Below, one piece after another: positions 10,687 through 20,054 of a DNA stretch of 64,000 nucleotides. Source of the stretch: Laetiporus sulphureus 93-53 (Eukaryota > Basidiomycota > Agaricomycetes > Polyporales > Laetiporaceae); assembly GCF_001632365.1 (NCBI RefSeq), contig NW_024468559.1:136439-200438 (forward strand), written 5' to 3'. How positions within the stretch are numbered: the stretch's first letter is position 1; every line of letters starts with the position of its first letter. The notes below the pieces were generated by a model, which was not told the origin of the DNA, did not search any database, and saw only the letters and a program-made list of their open reading frames with translations. A program made the position numbers and the translations under genes.

Positions 10687-12551
10687 ATCTCACCTCGAGC
10701 TTACAGTTGAAGCATGTAGATGTTCGTCGTACCTGTTTAACATTCCACTATCTAAATGACCTCCGTGAATCCCTGTATCGTGCTAATTATTAACTCCCAT
10801 ACACTTACATTTTCCGAACGTTTATATACATCCTATTGGCATAACGTTTCGTCTACAAAGTTTAGGGCCGCGGATTTTGCGGAATATGAAGAGGATGAAT
10901 TGTCGATTGAAGACGATACTTGGGGATCAAATAAGGCTGCCGTAACGGAAACATATTAGAAATCGAGTACCTTGACGTCTCAAAGCCTTGCGTTCAATCT
11001 GAGAAGACCACCAGCTATGAGGGTTGTCTCTCGAACCTTGCATGTCGAGCCAAGGTTGGGCCCCAGTCGATGAGACAAAGTGGTGACAAGTGCCGTCCAA
11101 GATGAAACGCAGAGTGCGAGTACTCTTCGGAGTTTGTCGGAAGCTTCTCAACGCGATAAAATGGAGGAAAGATTTGTTATGTCCGGTATCGGCAGCCAGA
11201 GCTGCAGTGAATTCGACATGTAAAGCTGCAATGTTTGAAGACAGAGTCGAATCAGATTATCCCCGAGTACGCTGCACTGCGATACCATGAACACTACTCA
11301 ACTGTCCGCTATCTTGGTTTAATTCTCGCTTTTTAAATGTTGTTACCGGTACCGGCTGGAGATTCTGGACAACTCGAGATCCAATCGTGACGCGGCGCGT
11401 CAGCGAAGCGGCATTCGTACTTAGGTCGGGCGTTTCCACCTTTCGTCTTCCAATGCAGCGTAGATTGGTTGCGATTGACCGCAGACTCTGCGGTCGACGA
11501 ACTGAAGTGTCCGGAGGGATCTTGCTGGGAAGAGACTTCACGCGGCTACAGATTATTGCTAGGCAGTTTCGGGGGAGGAGTGAAGAACCACTTATCTAGG
11601 GGGGCACGGAATACGCACCATGTTACTGGTTGGACCACACAACGAAATCTTCACGCACGTTGTGAGGTGTCCACGTTGAAGTAGAGCGCCTCGGTTGAAG
11701 GATTCGAGAGCGGTGTCTTGTAGGTTACTAGCATTCAAATGGACGGTTTGTGGCTGATGATCAGCAGTTGAAACAACTTCGCGGACTACGAACCGCTATT
11801 GCTGGTGTAGCCTTAGACCAATTTGGCGTAGCACGACAATACTGCGCTGAAGCTTCGGCGGTATTCACCACCGCAATGTGGTGAACGCGCGCGAGTTCCC
11901 AAGGCATTTCCGATGGGCGTGACGCGCTATGCCCCAAGTTGTGGTAGGCCCTGCGTGGCGTGCACGACGGCGAACCATGCAGCTCAATGGATACACAACC
12001 GCCTTGAGCGCACAATAAACTAATTATCCTATTATAGAAGTCTTAATTAGTCGACGTAGAAATAGAAGCGACACGTACATAAGGATATGTCCCTCTCTAT
12101 TCCGCGCGCACTTTTTTCATATATGGTTTCCGAACATGGGGCTGTTCCAAGTAGATGAAATGACAGGAATGCTTGATTGTACAGAATAACCTGGTGCCAT
12201 GCCGTAAACGAGAATGAGAATAAAATATACAGGCCACGAAATCATGAATACAAGTACACGCATCATCAAGGAAGATTTACAGACAATGAGCAGATATTAG
12301 TAGGGCTCAAGGGGCGTAGAATAACGAGCTTCCTGCGTGTGAGATCCAGGCGGTTTACGAAGAGATGCATCGACCGTTAAACGGCGGGAAACGTCAACGC
12401 TCGAACGGTCGACTTCATGGAAGTCAATTGGAAGGACATAGCGCTGCAGCACAACGGCAGCAAGGGCAAGTGAGCACAGCTTCCGAGGGGGATCCCGGAT
12501 GAAACGGACGCACCGAATGTGGTCAGAAGCCACAAACCTCCCAAATCTACA
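10687..12551. other. Intergenic region between caspase copies A and B
   Basis: The short frames carry no recognisable motif. I see no repeat with strong internal identity. It separates the 3' ends of two convergent paralogues. Confidence 0.5.
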
Positions 12552-13890
12552 TCACTGACGCGATGGCACGAGAAACTTCCGAGTTTTGCTAGCATTCTTC
12601 ATCCAGCGCGGCCTCACCCTTACAAGACAGGCAATCTGAAATATTAGCTGGTCCTTGTTACGTCCAGTGACGAACGGTGTCTGATGGAGTTCTTGACCCA
12701 TCTCAATCAAGCGACGATTGAGATCAGTGTAAGTCATATTGTATATAGGCGCATTTTCTAGTGTCTGAAGTAGAGCCTTGGTAAATGCGCCACCCTCCGC
12801 AGTATCCTCCGCTATTTCGGAGTCGTGGCAAGCGAGAATGGCGACGTAGGAGGATGGGTCAGGAATCCATCGACCATCCAATGCGCGACCGTCGGGCCAT
12901 CGTTTCCGTGGGTTGTCCTCTGCCGCGAGAAGCATGCTCCTTGCACAGCCAGGAAGTGCAGGAGCAAATCTACTCCGTACCCCATCCGCTTGCGAGATTC
13001 CAGGGGAAAAACAACAGTCCATAACAACAGTGATGTTCTCTCCCTTTATATCCCGCAGTTCGGAGAGGAATAGCTGGATTTCGCGGTCACTGATGTCGGT
13101 GATGATGTCGGAGGTGGACATATCTTCGGACATGCCGCGATCAGAGGGAAGAATGGCTTCTAGGCTGTCCCCATGACCGTCTGTGGCAGAGGTATCATAG
13201 GTTGTCCCAAGTCCGGCGTAGTAAATGACGATGGCGTCCCCATATCGTACATTCTTGTTGTCGCAGAAATGACTGTATAAGGTGTCGAGAATGTTTCGGC
13301 GAGTGGCAGTATGGTCGAGAAGAAGGGCGACGTGAGACTCTGGGACACGGAGCTCGTCGACGAAGTAGTTGCGCATGGCACGTGCATCCTTGACGGCGCC
13401 TTGCAGCGCGGGCAGACCGTGATAGTGGTCTATTCCTATGACTATGGCCCATATGCTAGAGGATTTCGCTCCATAGTCATTGGAGGGTAGGCTTCTACGT
13501 TTCTAATAGGCCCTGCACAATCGTAGACGCTCTGTGCGAAATGATGATTCAGCGTACCTTGTCATCATTATTCGCAGTCCAACGACACTTCACGGTGCCT
13601 CCACTGAACCGAGCCTATTGTTCGTCCAGAATCGTCAGCAAGGTGAATATGGTCGACATCATGACATTTTCCGCACCGGACACATCTTGAATGTCGTGGA
13701 CAGCGAGCTGGGTCAGGAAACGGAGCGGATATCTCAGTGCCTTGGTGTGCCCTTCTTCGTGAGGCCGTGAGGCGGTTCATATAGATAGCACGCGTCTGTT
13801 CAAGTTCAGCGATAACCTTGTTAAAGGACCCCAAGAACTTCTGCATTAGCCGCCCTCGCCCCACCGCCCCACGCCCACCACTCCATGTGA
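12552..13890 (-). pseudogene. Caspase-domain protein, copy B: active-site His lost, upstream exon broken
   Basis: The last exon (12552-13494) encodes a caspase p20-like domain from IWAVI-type start (SSIWAIVIGIDHYHG) to FVTGRNKDQLIFQIA. The catalytic Cys is kept (VMDCCFSPG), but the motif that is HFSGHG in copies A and C reads YYAGLG, so the catalytic His codon has become CTT (Leu). Upstream, a 63-base intron (13495-13557) has GT..AG ends, but the exon phase does not match copies A and C. The counterpart of exon 2 (about 13558-13890) shows MQKFLGSFNKVIAELEQTR in one frame and LTQLAVHDIQD in another, with a stop. Similarity ends close to a DNA transposon at 13891. The order +,-,+ suggests local duplication with inversion. 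It could still be an expressed pseudo-peptidase from the last exon alone, but the damage upstream favours a pseudogene. Confidence 0.7.
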
Positions 13891-14023
13891 CACCGCAGAC
13901 ATGAAGCAATTTGCGCATGTGGCAAATGCTTAGCAAATGTCGACAGGGTTTTTGCCTTTGTGATCTCAATTTGCTACAGTTCCTTCCCACATTCCATATT
14001 AAGTATTTGCATAATAATATGTT
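13891..14023 (+). repeat. Left terminal inverted repeat arm
   Basis: About 133 bases, running from CACCGCAGACATGAAGC to GCATAATAATATG. Near-perfect reverse complement of 14355-14487. Confidence 0.85.
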
Positions 14024-14239
14024 AGAGGCAGAAATTTAAAATCATATATTTTAAGAAATGACACCATTTTCAAACTCACCAAATACATTTAGAATTTGAG
14101 CGCTGTTGAATGTAATCATACATTTTGAATTTCAAACTATGACATGTATAAAATATCCAGTAGCAGATGAAGGTGTAATTACGGTGAATGACTTTCATTC
14201 TAGTAATCTTGGCTAGAATGACTTCAGTAGGGAAGTAGA

Positions 14240-14354
14240 NNNNNNNNNNNNNNNNNNNNNNNNNNNNNNNNNNNNNNNNNNNNNNNNNNNNNNNNNNNNN
14301 NNNNNNNNNNNNNNNNNNNNNNNNNNNNNNNNNNNNNNNNNNNNNNNNNNNNNN
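14240..14354. other. Assembly gap (115 Ns)
   Basis: A run of N inside the inverted-repeat transposon, touching the inner end of the right arm. The real length is unknown. A long palindrome is a common cause of such a gap. Apparent frames spanning it are meaningless. Confidence 0.98.
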
Positions 14355-14487
14355 CAACATATTATATGCAAATACTTAATACGGAATGTGGGAAGGAACC
14401 GTAGCAAATTGAGATCACAAAGGCAAAAAACCTGTCGACATTTGCTAAGCATTTGCCACATGCACAAATCGCTTCATGTCTGCGGTG
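14355..14487 (-). repeat. Right terminal inverted repeat arm
   Basis: Reverse complement of the left arm, with scattered single-base differences. It starts directly at the gap edge, so the repeat may continue into the missing sequence. Confidence 0.85.
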
Positions 14488-14591
14488 TGAAGCTGCAATA
14501 GTTGAACTGCTGTTCCACGGCAAAGTTTCCTTTCATGAGAAAAAGAAATAATTTGAGGCACGGGGCAATTTGTGGTTCACCTCGGTCTACG

Positions 14592-14773
14592 CACCGCAGA
14601 CATGAAAGTTTTTGCGACCATTCGTTCTTGTTGTTTAATGACACTAAATTGTATTTAACTGCCTTTTTGGGACGCAAAGTTGCCTAATTAGAGCAAAATG
14701 TTGCATAGGTCACACTTTAGCACACATTTTCAGAGCATTTGCAATGGGAATAAACGCCTTCATGTCTGCAGTG
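14592..14773. mobile_element. Short related MITE-like element
   Basis: 182 bases, starting CACCGCAGACATGAAA and ending CTTCATGTCTGCAGTG, the same terminal sequence as the larger element, flanked by ACG on both sides (14589-14591 and 14774-14776). The shared ends and 3-base duplication place it in the same family. The interior is AT-rich and non-coding. Confidence 0.75.
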
Positions 14774-15259
14774 ACGTCGGCGGGGCTCCAATTGATTGAA
14801 CTTTTATGACTGATTCCTCTAATTAGCTTGATGCCTGTAGTCTAAGAACCACGAAGAGTGCATGCTGCACCTAAAGTTCAGAAATTAGAGTGGAGACAAC
14901 ATCGAATGAGTACAGTATGTTGTTGCCACGCCCAACTGCCAGTGGCAAGCTGCCGATAGTATTTCAGTATGGCAAGGTGCAATGGCATTATCGACAGCCA
15001 GGGTCTTTGCTCGCTATATCCACCGCATTGTGGTCCATACACTGCCGCCTTGATGTGACGGACCATGGCAGTCTCTAAGGCATGAGAAATCGTGAGCGTT
15101 AATCGATAATCCCTTTGGCATATGACCAACGATTAACTCTACCGTGACTTCTCACTCAGACCAGGCGATCTGTCCCCCATCCCCATCTCTCCACCACCGC
15201 TACGATCCACTGCTCCCATAACATCGAGGACGCTTCACATCACTCCTTGTCTTCCTGGC
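14774..15259. other. Upstream region of caspase copy C
   Basis: About 485 bases with no gene seen. The last 100 bases are pyrimidine-rich (CCCCATCCCCATCTCTCC near 15177), a common pattern in front of fungal start codons. Confidence 0.4.
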
Positions 15260-16697
15260 ATGGAGAATACCCATCAGCATGAGACTGCTGTGGCTGCTCG
15301 AACATTTGTCCTGCATGAACCCGACGGTCATGATAGAGTTCGGGTGAGTAATGTCGAATGTTCCTCGAGAATACTGACCGACCGGTTACCACCTAGCCAG
15401 CTTACGCAGGCGACTTTTGGCGCGAATGGTCCTCTGTGTATCGAGATAGACGGGTTCGTTTATCCGTGGACCAGAAGAGGCTCTTTGAAAGGCTCTTCCG
15501 CGTGCACCGAGAAATCAATCAGCTATCCCCAATCGCAGAACGTGTTCGCGTGGAGATCAATATGTCACGCCCTGTAGACCCCGTCGAAATGCGTCGGATC
15601 TACGCAATTCGCTGCCAAGAGACCGGATCATCTGAAAACGCAAAGCGGCTGAAGCAGCTTTTCCGGCTCCACGATCTTAATAAAGAAATGAATGACCTCC
15701 TCTGGAGCCTCGAAGGAAGTTTGTTCGTTCCTTTGGACAGTCCGGTTCAAACTATCAACGTTGCGATTGTGCGGGTGAGCGAAGTGATCAATCAAGCGTC
15801 GCTATGCTAATCGTTTAATACAATGTCCAGTCACTTCCCGCACAGATTCCTCGCCTGTGGGCGGTGATCATCGGCATCAACAACTATCGGCATGAGCGTC
15901 AACTCAAGGGAGCCGTCTCAGATGCTCATTCCGTACAATCCTACTTGAGGCGCACTCTCAATGTCCCCCGAGAGCAGATCGCTATGCTTATTGACGAAGA
16001 CGCTACGCGTGAGCGGATCCTAGGAACCCTATACGACCATCTACGCGACAACAGGAGAATCAAGCGCGGTGACGCTATTCTCATTCATTTCTCTGGCCAT
16101 GGAGCCACATACAACACGCCTGCAGGACCCATGGAGGCCATCACTCCTGTCGATCGATATGAGCGGACGGATAGCGGATGTGTCCTCGACATTAGCGATC
16201 GCGAGCTCGGCCTATTTCTGGGGGAGTTGTGCCGAGAAAAGGGAAAGAACATTACCGTTGTTCTTGATTGTTGTTTCTCCGGCGGTGCTACGCGGTCCGC
16301 TTCCACCTCTGAGGGGATGAGCATGCGCGCTATAAACCCACTCCCAATTCCTTATTTGGATCTGCTCTGTGCTGCTGAGAACAATCCGCGAAAACGCTGG
16401 GCCCGTGGCTCCACGAGCGACGGCCGCTACAAGCACGACCCGTCGACGCATGTCCTCCTAGCTGCTTGCCAGGACTACGAACAAGCTCAGGACCTTCCGC
16501 AGGGAGGAGCGTTCACCATAGCGCTTATCAGACAGCTGTGCTCCATCTCGTTGAGCACTACCACTTATACACAGCTCATAATGGGCATCACGGGATTGAG
16601 ACGTCAGCAGCCTTTGGTCGCAGGGAGACACCGGGATAGTATTATCTTCCGGATCGGCCACGATGCAGCGGCGGGAATACGAGCCCTCCTCGCATGA
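15260..16697 (+). CDS. Caspase-domain (peptidase C14-like) protein, copy C
   Basis: Three exons, 15260-15343, 15397-15774 and 15831-16697, with introns of 53 and 56 bases (GTGAGT..TAG and GTGAGC..CAG), all phase 0, giving 442 residues. Exon 2 (29-154) is the same charged N-terminal domain as in copy A, with DPVEMRRIYAIRC and LHDLNKEMNDLLW. Exon 3 is the caspase p20-like domain, with His244 in HFSGHGATY and Cys302 in LDCCFSGG, and NNPRKRW and QGGAFTIALIRQL further on. It looks fully functional. Exon lengths equal those of copy A for exon 2, so the two share recent ancestry. A role in regulated cell death or heterokaryon defence is an inference from the family only. Confidence 0.9.
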
Positions 16698-18550
16698 CCG
16701 CACTTCCTGAATTTTCTGGATCGATCGCGTTTTTTGCATGTGTGGTGGTACAAGTCCTGCGTACAGTCCTTGCTTAGGAACCAATCTATGTCCTCCTTCA
16801 CTTTGGCACGGCTCGTGCCGGGGCTCTCATATTACATAGTATGCATTACATATACCTTGTACAACAACGGATATCTATACCTCTGGTAGTGGCCTAGTTG
16901 TCAGGCTCCTGGCGCTCATGCGATATGCGAGACAAGGATACAGGAGAGCAGCACATTATACGTGCTGGAACAAGAAGCATACGGTTTTGTGGGGCTTCGC
17001 TTGCTTAGCCGGTTCGCGATACGTGTACCCGCTCTCGGGAGGAGGAGCTGCTAGGCGACAAGACAGTTGTCTGGCCACTATCCTCTTTCGACGTACCGGT
17101 CCTCCCCGACAATTGCACCTAGGTCGAGCCAGCATCTTCCAGACGGTCAAGGGCAGGCCAGCCCTTATTCTCTCCCAGCCCAGATACTGCAAATGTAACT
17201 CCGGTGAGAACGTTCGCCGAATCTTTTCCCCAATGTATCCAGGCCAGTCGGCAGACGTTATCCGTGATTCTATACGAACCACCCCACACATGAAACTGCA
17301 TCATCGCTGGGATCTCGATAATGAAAATGATCGGAGAAAATGCCATGCGGCACACGAGGCAGATACTCGCCGGGACCGCGGTAATGGCGGGCTTGACGTC
17401 GTGCAACAATCAATTCGTCATTGCAGGATCGGAAGAAGACCGGAGGACCAGAGACGAGCGATGATCGGGTGCTCGGGAAATTGGTCCACGCGCAAGTCAT
17501 TCCCAGAGCTTGGCGAGTGCCGGCCACAGCTTCCTCGACTTCGCAGGGTCGTTGCATACTTACGTAGCTTGTGATAGCAGACTGGCGGGACCGGTGAAAA
17601 TTTGAATAGCAAGATTCTCATATGCGAGCGACCGATAGCTAGGCATGGAGCGGAGCGACTCGGATGTCCCGTACGTATGCGAAAGTCGGATTGCTTGATG
17701 GGAGTAACGGACGCTGTTTCTCAGTAATCACAGGTAGCCAGGCCAGCCTGGATGCCCAAGAGAAGAAACACGGGTGGGATCACACACCTCTTGTAACGAA
17801 ACGCCCATTCCTCGGGGCGGAGTGCCGCAGAATTACGGCCTGTTGATCACATTACGCACATCGTTGCAGAAGTAAGCGCTCGTTGACGGTCCATGTAATC
17901 GATGCGAGGAAATCACCTCTCGCAAAAGGTGTGCTGTTTACTTTGCTTGTCCGTCATGCTGCAACTTGAGACCGACCGCGTCAGCCGGATTCGGGGAAGA
18001 ACGCCGATGTATAGACGAAAGTATAGAGCGATCCGGCCTTCCTTCGGGTCGTTCTTCCCGGTGAAGGGGTAACCGTGGAAAGTGCACGAACACCGTGTAC
18101 TGAACGTTGCGTCGTGTATGGCACATGATGGGTGGTGACGAAGGCCAGCGATGCAGCACGCATCCTCGCCGCATGCCAACACGTTTTCGGGAACGAGCAG
18201 AAGTGATGAAGTGCTTGCCGAGCATTCACGCGCAGGGGCGGCAGAATGATCGAGAAGTGATGGGCTAATGATGTAGTGGTGACGACGTGGTGAAGAAGCT
18301 GGCCAGATGCAGGACAAAAAGCACGACCCAAGCAACTGTCGTATATGGCGACCAGATAGACTCAGTAGCGCAGCCCGCCTTCGCGCCATCAAGGTCACCG
18401 CGGGTCGGTGTCGCAATCAGAAGTCTTCGGCGGAATCAAGGTATCCATAGATCCATGACCATCAGACGTTGTGGTTGCATCGTGGTTGCAAGTGATGTGA
18501 ACCAATCTCCAGGCAACTTGATGAACCTACCTATCATGCACTGCAAACGA
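16698..18550. other. Region without a confident gene
   Basis: Contains a 218-codon plus frame (16918-17574) and overlapping minus frames, none with a motif I recognise. The minus strand around 18290-18360 could encode a hydrophobic stretch (TTVAWVVLFVLHLASFF), perhaps a decayed membrane segment. Confidence 0.35.
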
Positions 18551-20054
18551 TCAGCGGTGAGATGGCAATACCACAAAGCGCCCACTGTGAGAGTGATCAT
18601 CAGATGCGGGTGCCGCCATGTCACGTAAACCGGCGGCGATCGCACACCATACGAGCGGCGCAAGACTCAGAGTCCCATAAGCATGGTGCGGAGATAGTAC
18701 ATAGGGCAGGGAAGTGCAGGGCAGCCAAAACTTGACGCATCGGAGTTACATTGCGGAGTGAACAGCCTCCGATCTCCGCATCATCCCGACATACCGGAAA
18801 GCCGCCCCCATACAGTCGAACGGTATTGAGGTATTGCGTCCGGATTACTAACGATGAGATCCAGAGCGCGAAGCATACGAGTGGAGAGCCTGGACGTCGC
18901 AAGGGGGGAAGATAGGTAAATGCAAGCGTGCAACAAGCGCGAGATAAGCGGGGACGGGGGTAACGAAGATGAGAGATTGCTCGTCCTGAGAAGGCCCTTC
19001 GGCGACTCGAGCAGATTGGAAGCGAGGAGCGATATTGAAGCCAGGTAGGAAGATCAGCTCTGCTGCCGGTTTGCGAAGCGAAAGATATTGAACTCACGCG
19101 CCGGGTGCAGTGTTATAGAAGAAGAGCTTTAAGCAAATAGCCGAAACTACTTCTTCGGGGGGGACGCTCATAGGACGCATGCACTGGAGTGCCAGCTTCA
19201 CTGCTGGGAGCTGCAGAATAGCAAGGGCTGCATTGTGCCATGTAATCCAGCTTGAAACATGTATGTCGATCATAAGAGCGAACGCGTTACGCGATGCATT
19301 GAATGAAAGAGGGTCTGCTCATCCAAGTGAGCCGCGGACCCAACAGGAGTAAGTGAGAAAAAACTTGAACGGGACGCTGGCTCACCTATCCCAAGCACAA
19401 TGAAAATCCGAGATTACCAGCAAAGGGCACATCTCTAGACGATCCGCCTTAAAACGTAAATTCTCGAAGACCACAGCGCGGAGGAAGAAGTGAACAAAGA
19501 TAGCGAGATAACCTTGACGGAGGTGCCGATAAGAGGAAGACGTCCATGATTGAATGTATGCGCGGTTCTCAGCATCGTTAGTTGGAACGGCGGAATTACG
19601 AGGGGTTGAGCGGCGGAAGAGGATCCTCGCCAGCATCGCGAACATGTACACAGCGATATCAGGAGCACTGCTTGACATGAACACCAAAACCTAACTGTGA
19701 GAAGTTTGCACGTATTCGCATATCTGTTCGCAGAGAACCGATACAACACCCTGATCACAATGCCAACGAGCGCCTGCCATGACCAGCACTTTCAGGTCGG
19801 GATATGAAAGTTGATCACGAGGGCGCAAGCCGGTGAAGCGGAAGCTCGCCGCCTTACAATCTATAGTGATCAGATGTTCATTTCAAATGCACATAAATGC
19901 CACCGATGCTACCCAGCTCGGTACCAAGAACGACTCCGAGGTTGCAGCATGCGAAGGCTAAATGACAATGCTGAATAGGGATAAACCTTACTCACCTTGC
20001 ATGTATGGGGGTTTCAGCGACTTGAATGAGAAAAGTATGAACGTTTTGAGGCAT
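18551..20054 (-). pseudogene. Decayed or poorly resolved multi-pass membrane protein gene
   Basis: Several minus-strand pieces read like spliced coding sequence: APDIAVYMFAMLARILFRRS (about 19.6 kb), then SFNASRNAFALMIDIHVSSW and LAILQLPAVKLALQCMRP (about 19.2-19.3 kb), FALWISSLVIRTQYLNTVRL (about 18.85 kb) and FWLPCTSLPYVLSPHHAYGT (about 18.7 kb, stop at 18551). A donor and acceptor joining two of them keep frame (VPFA to DPLSF). However, the piece GFNIAPRFQSARVAEGPSQ and the next hydrophobic piece lie in different frames with no usable intron between, so an indel is likely. The 5' end is uncertain; an ATG at 20054 with a GTGAGT donor is one option. I do not recognise the family. Confidence 0.4.

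Larger units (their letters stand above)
13891..14487. mobile_element. Non-autonomous DNA transposon with long inverted repeats, CACTA-like ends
   Basis: Begins CACCGCAGACATGAAGC and ends with its reverse complement GCTTCATGTCTGCGGTG, flanked on both sides by TGA (13888-13890 and 14488-14490), a 3-base target duplication. The two arms are inverted copies over about 130 bases with a handful of mismatches. CAC(C/T)G termini plus 3-base duplications are the hallmarks of the CACTA (CMC/EnSpm) group. No transposase frame is visible, although the centre is hidden by 115 Ns. It sits at the broken 5' end of caspase copy B. Confidence 0.75.

Noticed and set aside
14076..14467. Minus frames running through the N gap
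   Set aside because: They exist only because unknown bases contain no stops.
16918..17574. 218-codon plus-strand frame
   Set aside because: Arg/Cys-rich with competing open frames on the other strand and no motif; not supported as a gene.
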